Source: Diphasiastrum complanatum (lineage: Eukaryota > Streptophyta > Lycopodiopsida > Lycopodiales > Lycopodiaceae). Taken from it: DNA of 64,000 nucleotides. The stretch's first letter is position 1. Each line of letters starts with the position of its first letter. Below are positions 11,045-22,135 of the stretch, piece by piece. The translations under genes and the position numbers were made by a program. The DNA is taken from contig CM055093.1 of NCBI GenBank assembly GCA_029204225.1, forward strand, positions 27,501,566-27,565,565. The letters are read 5' to 3'. A model generated the notes under the pieces. It was given only the letters and a program-made list of their open reading frames with translations, did not search any database and had not been told where the DNA came from.

Positions 11045-11629
11045 TTGTGTTTCAGGTTATGAAGGAGGAAATCAGATCTATCAATGATTTGGTGAAGATA
11101 TCAAGTCTAGAGCATGCTAGAGAGAATTCTACACCAAAATCAGATTTTTTGCTTTTGTAGATTGGATCTTTTGTAGATCAAAACACTAGATAGGTCAATA
11201 TACTTGTTCAATTTCTTTTTTTGAATTCACATGCTGGATTTGGCCAATTTTTGGATCATTGGTTTAGCCTAAGTGGTGGCTTATAGATTGCATATCAAAT
11301 TTTCAGCATTTGCATGTAGATTTGAAATAGTCAATTTTTTGTGATTTTGTCAAAACCCTAATTTTGATTGGATCTCTAGATAGTGATGATGGACTTCATT
11401 TGAGTGTGTTTCAATCTTAGGAAGTGGCAAAAGTCATTAGATTGAGGATAGATCATAGGTTGATCAAGATTCCATGATTCTATGTGTTGATTTGCTTGGA
11501 TAAGTGCTAGAAGAGAATTTGTGAAATAGTTTCAAATCTTGGTGATTTCTTTTGAAAGCATTTGTTGTTGTTCAAAGGAGTGCTTTGTGCATTGAAGCAG
11601 GTTGAAAGAGAAGATCAGGTCATTGCTAC
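11045..11629 (+). other. Untranslated leader of copia-1
   Basis: About 585 bp between the PBS and gag with no long frame. It presumably holds packaging signals, but none can be identified by eye. Confidence 0.5.
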
Positions 11630-12489
11630 ATGACAACCTCAATTGGAGTCATGTTGGAAGCCAATGATAGGCTTACCTCAAGTAATTATTCATTATGGAA
11701 AGTGAGAATGGAGTCAGTTCTTGAGATGAATGATGTTTTGGATATTGTTGTAGGTTTGGAGGAGAGACCAGCAACACAACAAGATCAATTGAGGTATGAC
11801 AAGAGGGCCAAGAAGGCTCTACACATGATAAAGATGAATGTTACCAATGAACTTCTCAAGGAAGTTGGTAAGTGCACATCATTTTTGGAAGCTTGAAATT
11901 CATTGAAGAGGCTTTATGAATCCAAGTCTAATTCTAGAGTGTTGACTCTAAGAAGGCAAATCTTTTCTTGTTTGCAAAAGAATGAAGAAAGTCCAAGTAC
12001 TTTTGTTTTGAGAGTGAAAGCATTGAATCATGAGTTCGCTTGCATAGATGAAAGCATTAAGGAAGGAGAGCTTATTCAAGTGATTCTTAATGGCTTGTTG
12101 GATGCTCATGCTAACATTGTTTAAAGTATTGCTATTCAAAAGACTTTGCCAAGTTTGATGGATCATTATCAATGAGGAATATAGGCTTCAAGCAAGAGGT
12201 GGATCTACATCGACACTTCAAGAGGATGCTATGTCCACAAAGGGCAAATTCAAGGGCAAAACCAAAAGCAAGCGGTCTAAAGGGCAAGATCAAGTGGATG
12301 CTTCTTCAAGTGGCAAAAGGAAGGATAGATCAAAGCTTAAGTGCTTATATTGTGGCATCAAAGGACACTTTGCAAGTGAGTGCTACAAGAAGAAGAGAGA
12401 TCAAGGAGACAAGCAAGGTAATCTTACTCTTGATGAGGATGGTTTGGATGTGCAAGATGCAAATGATGATGGTTTTGTGATGTCTTCAT
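11630..12489 (+). pseudogene. Copia gag (copia-1)
   Basis: Starts at ATG 11630. The gag signature LTSSNYSLWKVRMESVLEMND is followed by LKEVGKC...LKRLYESKSN and LRRQIFSCLQKNEESPSTFV. A TGA at 11894-11896 replaces the expected Trp (LEA*NSLKRLYE). Another stop lies at 12122-12124, then a frameshift leads to a good CCHC knuckle CLYCGIKGHFASEC near 12340-12381. The gag coats element RNA in virus-like particles. It is cut at 12489 by a solo LTR. Without the LTR, the codons VMSS|CMLANDGD run in frame into the protease. Confidence 0.9.
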
Positions 12490-13171
12490 TGTTAAAAATT
12501 CACAATTCTAGCTTGACTAGTTTTGGTCATATGACTTGTAAATAGTTAAATGGTCATGATGTGGCTTGTCACACGTGCCAAATAGCATAGGATTCCATTC
12601 ATAAGGATGTTCTCAAGTAGACCTAAGTGTTAGAACCTTTGGAATGAGTCCAAATTATGCTTAGATACAAGGGAGAAAAAATAGGAGCTATTTTTGGTAA
12701 TTTTTGCATTGTTGAGGGATCTCCAAGATTCCAACCCTAACTTGGTAGGGATGAAAGATCCACCAAAATTAGCATTAGGGATAGGTTTAGGGCTACTCAT
12801 ACCTGCCCAAAACCGTGATGGATCTTGTATATATAGGTGATGATATCTCACCAAAATCAATCAAGCAATTTCATGTTTTTTCTCTCATAATGGTGCAATT
12901 GCTCTCTATGTTCATAATTGTTTGAGTACTTGTGATTACTAATGATTATAGGATTGAATGTAGGTCTGGTGTACAGTACTCAGACTGTGGGAGGCCGTAC
13001 TTTCACACGTGTGAAGCCTTCTTCAAGGATTTGGGCCATTTAGTGAGGTTCAAGCATAGATTTTTGATGGATTTTGATGGTTCAACTTGTGCTAATCTTA
13101 TGAAATCATAATCTATTGTTTCCCTCATCATTTCAAGTGTTTTAGGATCCTTATTTGCTGTAATTTTTACA
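12490..13171 (+). mobile_element. Solo LTR inserted in copia-1
   Basis: 682 bp with termini TGTTAAAAATT and AATTTTTACA, flanked by the duplication TTCAT (12485-12489, 13172-13176). It contains a TATATATAGG box at 12828-12837 and a TTTCACACGTGTGAA palindrome near 13003. There is no internal region, so it is a solo LTR left by recombination between two LTRs. Removing it and one TTCAT restores the Copia gag-protease frame exactly. It is drawn on the plus strand by its TATA box. Confidence 0.9.
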
Positions 13172-14130
13172 TTCATGTATGCTTGCTAATGATGGAGATC
13201 TAGATCCTTGGTGGATTGATAGTGGAGCAAGTTCACACATGACCTTTCACAAAGAGTACTTCACTTCTTTGTTGGCATATGGAGATCAAGAGGGTGATCT
13301 ACACGGCCAATGATAGTGAGTGTGCAATCAAAGGAATTGGCACAATTTCTATTTCTCTCTCTACAAATAGGAATGTTCATTTGGAGGATGTCTTGTCTAT
13401 TACCAAGAATTTGCTTAGTGTGAGTCAAATGCTAAGTAAGGGCCTCAAGGTGGAGTTTGATGGAGATGCTTGTTTGATCAAAAGGAAGGATGACTTGATT
13501 GGAAAAGGTAAAAGGCAAGGGAAGTTGTTCAAACTTGATGCTTGTGTTATTGCTAACCAAGTTGGATGTGTTGCAAGGGAGCAAATTTCTATTCAAGAGA
13601 TTTGGCACAAAAGGATGGGACACCTCAACTTCAAGTCATTGGAGGTAATGGCAAGGAAGAAGGTTGTGATTGGTCTTCCAAGTTCCTTAAGTAATGACAA
13701 GCATGTTTGTGAGTCTTGTGCTTTGTCTAAGTCACATAGACTACCTTATACTAGATCTATTTCTAGATCTACAAATCCTTTTCAACTTGTACATTCGGAT
13801 ATTCATGGATTTACTACAATTAGCAATAGTGGAGCTAAGATGTATGTAACATTCATTGATGATTTTAGTAGATTTTGTTGGATCTATCTACTAAAGAGCA
13901 AGGATGAAGTGTATGATGTCTTTGTCAAGTTCAAGAATGCAAGGGAGAACCAATTTTCCACAAAGATCAAGTGCTTGAGAGGTGACAATGGTGGTGAGTA
14001 CATATCTAACAAGTTCAAGGCCTTTTGTGATGAGCATGGGATCAAGAGGGAGTATACAACATCAAGGACCCCACAACAAAATGGAGTGGCTGAAAGGAAG
14101 AATAGGACTTTATGTGAAAGTGCCATCACG
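13172..14130 (+). pseudogene. Copia protease and integrase (copia-1), truncated
   Basis: The protease site WWIDSGASSHMTFHKEYF lies at about 13207-13260, followed by two stops and a frameshift near 13300. From 13279 the frame continues through YTANDSECAIKGIGT, the GAG-pre-integrase HKRMGHLNFKSLE, CESCALSKSHRLP, then the integrase core with D in HSDIHGF, D in RGDNGGEY and E in QQNGVAERKNRTL. At about 14130 the similarity stops abruptly inside the integrase and Gypsy gag begins. The remainder of the integrase lies inverted at 15715 and below. Confidence 0.92.
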
Positions 14131-14525
14131 AAACAACCAGATCCATATACAAGAGTTGCCCAAACCACCTAGACATCAACCTCAACAACAGCTGGCACTC
14201 TTAGGACCACCACCACGAGGACAGCAAGATCTAGGAGCACAAAAAAATAGACATCCTCGAGAGTCTGCACACACACACCTGGTAGAAAACTCCTACGATC
14301 AATCATATCATCCTGATACATCAATTCCATCATCTAGCAATCACCAGTATCAAACCGACAACTCATGCTCGTGCAAACAAGTTGAGTATTCCACACCACA
14401 AGACAACCCAACTCAGCTAGCCATCCAAGATGGTTATGCTATCGCCACCGGACCCATGAGCAACCGCTGCTTTATTTGTGGAGAAACAAGACATTTCATG
14501 ACTAACTGTATCCACCATGATACTC
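14131..14525 (+). pseudogene. Gypsy gag, linker and second zinc knuckle (inverted piece)
   Basis: Plus-strand frame rich in Pro and Gln, ending in the knuckle CFICGETRHFMTNC (about 14470-14511) and a stop at about 14528. This order (Pro/Gln-rich linker, then a CFIC knuckle) matches the gag of the other Gypsy in the window (about 26.8-27.3 kb). It fits as the continuation of the minus-strand gag that breaks off at 15716. It now lies in the opposite orientation, which I explain by an inversion of about 14130-15715. Confidence 0.75.
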
Positions 14526-15715
14526 CATGAATGAGCCTCCATCTTCATCTTGCCACAAGAAACCATCAAACCTTGGAAATCCATGAGTAGGTGAGTACAT
14601 TAATGATGCAAATCCAGCACCACATGACTCCATAAACCAAGTAGTTTGCACTAGTCCATCTTCAAGATCTACTTGACACAAGAAAATGACCATGAATTCA
14701 CCAAAAATTGACAATCTCCAAGTATTGGCACAAGTAGCTCAACACTTGAGAACTTAGCCATGGATGAGTGACATAATGAACCTCCAATAGCTTCATTTCC
14801 ATTAGCAAAATCAGCCAAGAATGCTAGACATGAGATAGAACAAGTAAAGTAAACTTGAAAAACACTTCCTTGCTGCTCCTTTGACCTTACTTGAGTCTTC
14901 AATATGCTGCAAAAACAGATCCATAACACCTTTGCCAATTACCTCTCCTTTGATGCTCTTGACTAGCTCCAAATTGCCACCTTCCCTTTTGACTAGTTGA
15001 AGCGCTTCGAGATCAACTTCTTGATCTTCAACTTGATCATCAAAGTCATTGAACAAACTTTGTTTTCCAGATCCATTACTTGATTTTACAGCAAGATAAC
15101 ATCCATCCACTTGCATAGCTCCATGTACACAAGAAGATCTTCCAAAAGATGTTCCACTCTTCATAAGAGATTGATACTCAAGATCCCTTGCTTGGATCCA
15201 CTCCTCTTCTTTCCTTGCTTGATCTACACTTGTAGGCTCATCCAAAGAGGTTAGGAAAGCAACATAATTTCCAAAAACTACTTGCTTACCCTTTTGATCA
15301 TATGTAAACCTTGAAGGTACTTGTCTTTCTCTTGATGTTCTCCTTGGCTTTTGACTTGATGAAGGTCCATCATCACCACCATCCAAAGTAAGATCATTCT
15401 CATCAACATCAAGAATGTTAGACCCATCTACTTTACCATCAATCATGCTTGAAGACACCTTTGGAATATTTCCCTCATCAAAAATGACATCTCTACCAAC
15501 AATCACTTTGTTAGTAGAAGGAATGTAAACCTTGTTGGCTTTACTCACCTCACTATATCCAACAAAAATACCTCTTCTTGAAGATGGATCCTCCTTGGTC
15601 CTATCATCAAGAGTAATGTTGACATAGCATGTGCATCCAAAGGTTCTTAGAAAGTTGACACTTGGCCTCCTCTTGAATAGCATCTCAAAAGGTGTCCTTC
15701 CATCCAAAATAGCAC
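14526..15715 (-). pseudogene. Copia integrase end, RT start and unidentified tail (inverted piece)
   Basis: The minus-strand frame 15707-14811 starts with the integrase end: LDGRTPFEMLFKRRPSVNFL, FGCTCYVN, GIFVGYS, then RDVIFDEG. It passes into the linker before RT (DEPTSVDQARKEEEWIQARD, LEYQSLMKS). There, where RT should read W-x-L-V and onward, the sequence changes to a non-RT segment (VDLEALQLVKREGGNLELV and onward) that I cannot identify. So RT and RNase H are deleted. The 3' LTR of copia-1 is not seen before the Gypsy gag begins near 14525. Confidence 0.75.
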
Positions 15716-16700
15716 TCGGCCACCTATTGTGACAAATGGCTGTCGAGGAGGTTGATAATGTCCTCCTAACTGGTTGTGAGGCTGATTCCTTGAGTTATAG
15801 TAGCAATAAAGGGATGTATGTCCCATAAAGTCACAGATTTCACATTTGATCAAGGAGGTATCTGGGACCAGTTGGTATGAAGGGCACTCATTGCCAGTGT
15901 GTGTACCTCGGCAGTGAGGGCACCACGTGTTCTCTTGTCTATGATGGATTGGCCAGTGGGTAACTGACCTGACATCGAACTTTGGATAGACTTAAGAGTG
16001 TTTTGAAACTCTTTGGTGAGTTTCTCCATATGTTGTTGGTGTTGCTGATTAAGCAACTCCATCTGTGTTTTCCATAATTGTTCTCATGTGTCATCATTTG
16101 GTCGAGCTTCTTGGACAACACGATGTGCTCTCCGTTCTCGTGGTTTCTCAACATCTGAGCCCTCGTCTTCTTCTCGAATGGCAGCAGACATGGATTGTTT
16201 CAATGATGTATATTCATCATTGGAACGAAGTTCACGTCTGATCCATCGGGGAAGTCCAACGAGGAACCAAATGATGAGTATGGATTCGGTAGGTTGCTCT
16301 TGTACCTGACTTTTTAATTGTTTATATTGTTTGATATAGTCATGTACTTTTTCGTCTTTTGTCATTTTGATATTACTTAGTTTGACAAAAGGACTTTCTA
16401 TCAAGCAAAAAGGCTTGAACCATTTGATAAATGTCTCTTTCAAGAGTAACCAGTCACGTTTATCTTCACGATCAAGGTTAAAAAACCACTCTCGTGCGCA
16501 ATTGATCATGGTCATCGAGAAGAGTTGTACCATGGCCTCTGGTGCTGCCTCGTCGTAGACGTCACAGGCGTTCTCAAAGACTTGGAGAAATCGCTGAGGA
16601 ATAGGTTACCATCGTACTTAGATAAGTCTAGCTTTGGGGTCCTTTTTTTAGTACGTGGAACATTATTTGCGAAAGCTGCGTTTAAGTGAGCTCATATATG
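15716..16700 (-). pseudogene. Ty3/Gypsy gag, main part
   Basis: On the minus strand, KLDLSKYDG is followed after a frameshift by the retrotransposon gag domain (CAREWFFNLDREDK, FIKWFKPF, DYIKQYKQLKSQV, WFLVGLPRWIRRELRS). Then come an acidic segment (REEDEGSDVE), a Gln-rich stretch and the first knuckle CEICDFMGHTSLYC. A TGA sits at 16084-16086 and a frameshift near 15850. It ends at 15716 against the inverted Copia piece. It belongs to the same element as the pol at 8.2-10.4 kb. Confidence 0.88.
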
Positions 16701-17104
16701 GGATGATTCGGCAGCATGGAATTGTGGTCATTCGTATGGAGCTTCATAACGTGTAGGTTCCCATCTATCGAATGGGTTTGTGGATGGTTATTGGACTTGG
16801 GATTTCATCTTGGGATACCTGTTAAATCGAGCCTGTTCGGTAGATGGGGAGACCATCTCTGGTGGATAGTCCTCTGTAGTATTCGGATCGTTAGGGTGAT
16901 CCATGACAACTCATAGAGTGTCGTAGGATGGTGAAAATAAACTTGTGCACTCTGGGTATGGTGGATACGGTTATCAGAATGCGGGTGTTGTGGTCTGTTA
17001 CGGGTTGATTTTGGTTTGGGATGGTCGATGGAGGTCGTTGAAGGCCGTAAATCGTAATATTGTGGTCTACTGCGGTTTGTGACGGTCAAGGACGGATGTG
17101 CATC

Positions 17105-17730
17105 GGTCGAAACTTGAGTGAGGTGTCAGCTCCGGTTGAAATTTGACAGGGGTCCGGCTCCAATTGAGATTGGAAGTAGGCCGTCGGTTGCGAGGGGACT
17201 GTGTCCTCCGGTTGAGATTCAAGAGTAGTGTTCTGGTTGAGATTTGAGCAGAGTGCTCCGGTTGAGATTTGAGAAGAGTGCTCCAGTCGAGATCTGAACA
17301 GAGTGTTTCGGTCGAGATCTGAGGAGAGTTCTTCGGTTGAGATGTGAGCGGAATGCTTCTGTCGAGAGCTGATAGAAGTGTTGCGGTCGAGATCTGAACA
17401 AAGTGCTTCGGTCGAAATTGGACTGAACACTCCGGTTGAGATGTGATGGCAGTGCTCGGGTCGAGTTTTTTTTTTTCTTTTTTCTTTTTTTCGGAGCACT
17501 CCGGTTGAGAATTGATGGTAGTGCTCCGGTCGAGTTTTTTACTGAGCACTCCGGTTGAGAATTGATGGCAGTGCTCCGATCGAGTTTTTACTGAGAACTC
17601 CGGTTGAGATGGGAGCAAAATGCTCCGGTTGAGAATTGACGGTTTCATTCGGTCGAGAGGTATGAGGTAGTGGTCCAGTTTCGGTTGAGATTATGGAGCT
17701 CGTCATGGTGAGAATCGTGAGACTCCGGTT
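17105..17730. repeat. Minisatellite, 25 bp unit, CCGGTTGAGAT core
   Basis: About 20 degenerate 25-bp units (for example CCGGTTGAGATTTGAGCAGA plus GTGCT), partly with 40-bp spacers that include T-rich runs near 17466-17490. It occupies the leader between the PBS and gag of the large Gypsy element. The core is the same as in the array at 1331-1665 near the other end of the element. Confidence 0.85.
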
Positions 17731-17861
17731 GAGAAACAAGTAGGACTTTGGTCCAGACCGAAGGGATGAGCTCGTCAATGAATGTGTAGGAGCTCTCAGA
17801 TGATGGTGTCGAAACATAGGAGATTGAGATATGGCTTGGTTGAGCATGTGTGTAGCTGTGG

Positions 17862-17871
17862 AACGGCGCCA
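17862..17871 (-). other. Gypsy primer-binding site
   Basis: The minus strand reads TGGCGCCGTT two bases inside the LTR end. This is the PBS type used by many plant Ty3/Gypsy elements. It fixes the element's orientation as minus. Confidence 0.85.
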
Positions 17872-17873
17872 AA

Positions 17874-18900
17874 TGTTCACTTATTCACTGAATCTGTGAA
17901 CATGCAATATTCAAGGATGCATTATGTATTTCTTAGCCTGTCAGTGGGTAACTCAAATCTGATACTCAGCTACATGCATACACTAGTCGTGCAACCATCT
18001 ACAGCTCAAACAGATCAGCATTCAGCATAGAGAGCAATCCTACTACTAACTACTGAATCAAAGAACAATCAAGAACTAGAATAGCTATTGAAACCAAAAC
18101 CAGATTCAAGAAACAAGAAACAAGATTCCTAACATCATTTAACAATCTAGGAATCAAGAAACATACATTACTTGATGCCTAAATTATCCAACAACATCAA
18201 AAACTAGAATGTCAAGACTATGCAAGATTTACACCACATTTCTAGCCTCTATAGTTTACTTGAATGCTGATTTCTACAAGATTCCACAAGCAAGAATTGA
18301 AGCTAATCCACAACTAAGCAAGAACAAGAAACAAGAATCTAGTTGATTCACAAGCAAAGAATCAAGCATGCTCGTAGAAATATCACTCAAGATCATTGCC
18401 ATGAACAAGGAGCTTAGTGATCTTCAAGAACTCGTGGAGGATCCTCTTTATTAGCTCAAGAGAACTTGAAAATACAATCAAAAGCTCCCTCACAAGAGAG
18501 GGGGGCCCTTAAATAAGCAAGACCATGTGGAGCCCATGTGGCAATTCCACTAAATTAGAAATTACGTGTGGAATTTGCCCTTCCACTAGAGGTCACCATC
18601 AAAAGGTGGCTCACTCTTACTATTTTAAGGGGGTTCTACATTTATTACAACTATTCAAGGAGATGTTACTAGCTCCTACATGGTCATTCCTTCTTTGGGA
18701 TACACCACATAGGCTCACATAGTTAATCACTATCTTCCTAGCTAGTATTTCCTCGGCTCTCATGCTCGGCTCTCAGCTTCTTCTGCTCTCTTCCTTCTGA
18801 GACCTCCTCGATCATGGGTGAGAGATAACTTATGTCTTCAGCTTGGCTCGGTACTAGAGAATCGGCTAACGGTTGGGTAATAGGTGTCTTTGATCTTCCT
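17874..18900 (-). repeat. 5' LTR of the large Gypsy element (upper end approximate)
   Basis: The inner end is defined by TGTTCAC at 17874, next to the PBS. A promoter-like TATTTAAG reads on the minus strand near 18513, followed by the presumed transcript start. The outer end is not resolved because no second copy is in the window. The figure of 18.9 kb is a guess from the usual U3 length. Confidence 0.6.
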
Positions 18901-19740
18901 TCCTTGTTGTGTAGTCTTTGTTGGTTGCAATCCAATCTTTGTAGAATGAGGCTTCTTTATGCGTTTATCTTTACTACTGTATAGAGCCTGATCAGAGACA
19001 TGATCTCCTTATTTGAAATGTCCTACCTTTATAGATTCTTGATATACCTAAATGAAGTAGAACTCATAACTGGAGCTACTACGTTCAATTAAGATCTTAC
19101 CTCTTCTAAGGTGTAGTGATCAGTTCCTGATCTTCTACTAATGTAGTTATGAAGAGCCTTTGTGCGGAATAACAAATAGAACAAGTAGCAACTGATCTAA
19201 GAAGGACATTTGATAGACATAATGGTCAAGAGATAAAGTGAAATCTGCTTAATCACGGTGATTCCTAGAGCATTGTTTGGCATACCACACAACGTGTCAT
19301 CGCAAGAGAACTCTATCCCTTATGGAAGGGAGGTGGTCTTTAATGTAAGCGAATGATTACAATAACTCCTAAACCTACCACGTTGTCGAATTTAGTTTAC
19401 TGTCAGCTTCTTCTGTGGTGTCAGTTTGATGCCTTGGTACGTGGTACGTAGCTGATCGTGGGATGTAAAGTGTGCCAAGTCTAGCTTATGCAACCGTAGT
19501 CGAGGTCATTGTGGTTGGCCTTTGGTCGTCACTGGCAGTTTGTAGGAGTTGACTTGTGGCTTCCTACGAATGTCATCATTTATTTGCTTAAAGTTACAGT
19601 TTGTTGTGAACTACGGTTTGTTGGTCTTCGTTGTCGTCACCCTCCGCATAAGTAGCGATGTGTTTGTGGTAGCAGTAGACTGCGTTTTGTGGTGTGTAAG
19701 ATAACGATGCTTGTGGGCGGAAACCTTGAGTTTCTTCATT
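18901..19740. other. No recognisable feature
   Basis: About 840 bp with stops in all frames and no LTR termini, PBS or repeats that I can identify. Confidence 0.4.
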
Positions 19741-20850
19741 GGAGGAATTCCATGGTAAAGCAAACAAAGTACCTAAAAAGTTTGCAAAGACTTTTCCTAG
19801 CCGGTAAAATGGCTGGTGCTCAATTTGTGCGGGCAGTCACACTATGAATGAATTTCCAACATTGAAACAATGACTGATGAATACTATTTGTCATCTGTGT
19901 AATTCTACGGGTCATCAAACAACATTTTGCTCATTTAATCCTCGGATTATCCAACAGAGGTATGTTAAGCTTCAATATTGAAAACCTACTTACTCAAAGG
20001 GTCCTGATGGAAAGCCTTTCAATTTTGCCCTTGGATTTTTAGAATGACTAGCTCTGCTAGCTCCAATGGGACAGAATGCTCCTCCTGCTAATCTAATGGA
20101 ACCGAAATCTTATCATGGTAATGAGCAATGGAACTATAGCAATGACCACGAGAGTGGTCTTTCAGAGCAGTATGCTATCTATGTTGTCGCGCAAAAACAA
20201 GTAGCTAGACAATGGACCAGAGCATCACTTGGATGTTTTGCATGCTGAGAGAATCACAAAGTTGCTCAATGTCCAAACAAAGGGAAGTTTATACCATTTT
20301 GTAGAGAATGTGGCTATGCACACTGTTATAAAGAATGTCTTACAAGACCCAAACCACCACTGGTTACTGCTCCAGTGAATATGATTACAATCAAGAAAAG
20401 ACCAATAGTTTAATCAGGACCACTATACCTTTGATGGTTGTTACCAAAACTCAGAAACAGAAAGAAGTTATAGTACCTTCTGAATCTGCACCAACTACAG
20501 ATATACCTACCGCATCAAGAGTGTATCCAAATCTAAAAGCAGGAAAGAAAAGATATCAAGATATGAGGCAGTGGATTAAATAGTTGCAAGAAGAAGAAGC
20601 CCAAGCAGCCGCTAAAATAACTACCAAAGTCCATTCTTCATCTATGCCACAAGCAGATCCAAGAACAGATGTTAATACATAATTGCACCGTCATGAAGAA
20701 CTCTTTAAGATGACAGAACCTGAAGCACTGCAAACAGAAATGATTATAAATATTCTGTCTACAAAGATGGATATTAACTTGGGAGAATTTCTTAAGTTGG
20801 TGTCTAAAGCAAAAGAAGTATTAGGAGAAAGATTGACTCAATGAAACCCA
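19741..20850 (+). pseudogene. Ty3/Gypsy gag remnant with several zinc knuckles
   Basis: One plus frame, broken by stops, reads CSICAGSHTMNEF, CHLCNSTGHQTTFC, then CFAC*ENHKVAQC and CRECGYAHCYKEC between about 19805 and 20340. That makes four knuckle-like motifs. The tail (PTTDIPTASRVYPNLKAGKK, RYQDMRQWIK, LQEEEAQAAAK) resembles the gag-protease linker of plant Gypsy elements. No RT or LTR follows. Confidence 0.7.
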
Positions 20851-20862
20851 AATTGAAATTGT

Positions 20863-21722
20863 TAATTAATATTCCAAAAACCTTTTATGAGTTATCTTCC
20901 AAAAGCCTGCAATTTTTAAGCTTCTTGGATTCTCAAAGCAATGGTCGGAAAAACCGGCATACTATAGGAAAGGAATTAGTAAGTTCTTTCAAAATTTGGC
21001 TTTAGAGATATAATGTAGGATGTTGACTTCTTAGAAATTGATAAAATCTTGATTTTGTATGGAATTTTATGTTTAATAAAATATATGTAGGATTCTTGAC
21101 TGTTGGCTTTTGAATATGTTAGATGCATGTAGATTATTATAATACTTCAAAAAACCACGTAAAATTTTGAAATGGCTACCTTGTAGGTGCTCGACCGTTT
21201 GCACAATTTTTTATCTAAGTTACAACTGGCTAATTTTTAATCTTATAATTATACCATGAAAATAATTGTTGGAACAAGCAATGGTGATGCCCAAAAAAAA
21301 TAGTTGGATTATGAACTTTTTTTTATTATGATGAATATAATTTAGCAGATCAAAAATAGTTTTAATTGATGCACTATTCTTTAACAAGCTTAGTTACTAT
21401 AATAAATGCCAATCTTTGATAGTTGTAAGATTTTGGAATGCATCATTTTTTACTTGAAGTTTTTGGAAGGGATTATTTTTCAAAAAACAACATCCATTGA
21501 AAGATATTAAAGGGAAAAAAAATTCTCTTTGAAACCCTTGCATGATGAGGCAATCATACTAAATCTTTTATATTTAATAACAGATTGTTTAATTGGAAGC
21601 TGAAAGTGGCTACAAGATAAACAAAATTGAAGATTGTTACTAAATGTTCCAAAAACCTTATATGAGTAATTATCTTCCAAAAGCCTGCAATGTTTTAACT
21701 TCTTGGGTTTTCAAAGAATATA
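20863..21722. repeat. Imperfect direct repeat of about 90 bp
   Basis: The segment near 20863-20945 (TTCCAAAAACCTT..., ATCTTCCAAAAGCCTGCAAT, CTTCTTGG) recurs at 21635-21722 with small changes. The DNA between and around is AT-rich and non-coding up to the ELIP gene. Confidence 0.7.
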
Positions 21723-22135
21723 ATTCGCAAAAGGGTTCACATGCCTCTATGAAAAATCGTGAAAATTTTCATGATAGCGATTTCTGAAAAAGAATCATGA
21801 ATGACGATTCCATTTCTACACATTATGCACAAATTCTTTTTCCGTAGCAAAAAGAACAAGAGTTTATGCATGATTTTCTAACAAAAGCATCAAGTTAATC
21901 ACCACCATAAACAGGTACAGATTTCCGAATTACATTTCATATACTCAAAGTGTTCTACACGAACTATATCCATACGCGTTAATGAATATTCTGTCATCAG
22001 AAAAATGAAGTACTTGTTTATCGAGTTTGTAATTCATTATCTGAAGTTTAAACATCGATAGTAAGGGCATGTTAATATTCTATACAATATGGTGTGCACG
22101 AATGTATTATTTTTTTTGTGATTTTACAGTTTCGA
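20946..22135. other. AT-rich intergenic sequence downstream of ELIP
   Basis: No open frames or element motifs other than the direct repeat. It includes the presumed 3' UTR and polyadenylation region of the ELIP gene (AT-rich near 22080-22135). Confidence 0.5.

Noticed and set aside
17067-17880. Long overlapping minus-strand frames with STE-LDRNT repeats
   Set aside because: They are translations of the 25-bp minisatellite in the Gypsy leader; several frames are open equally.
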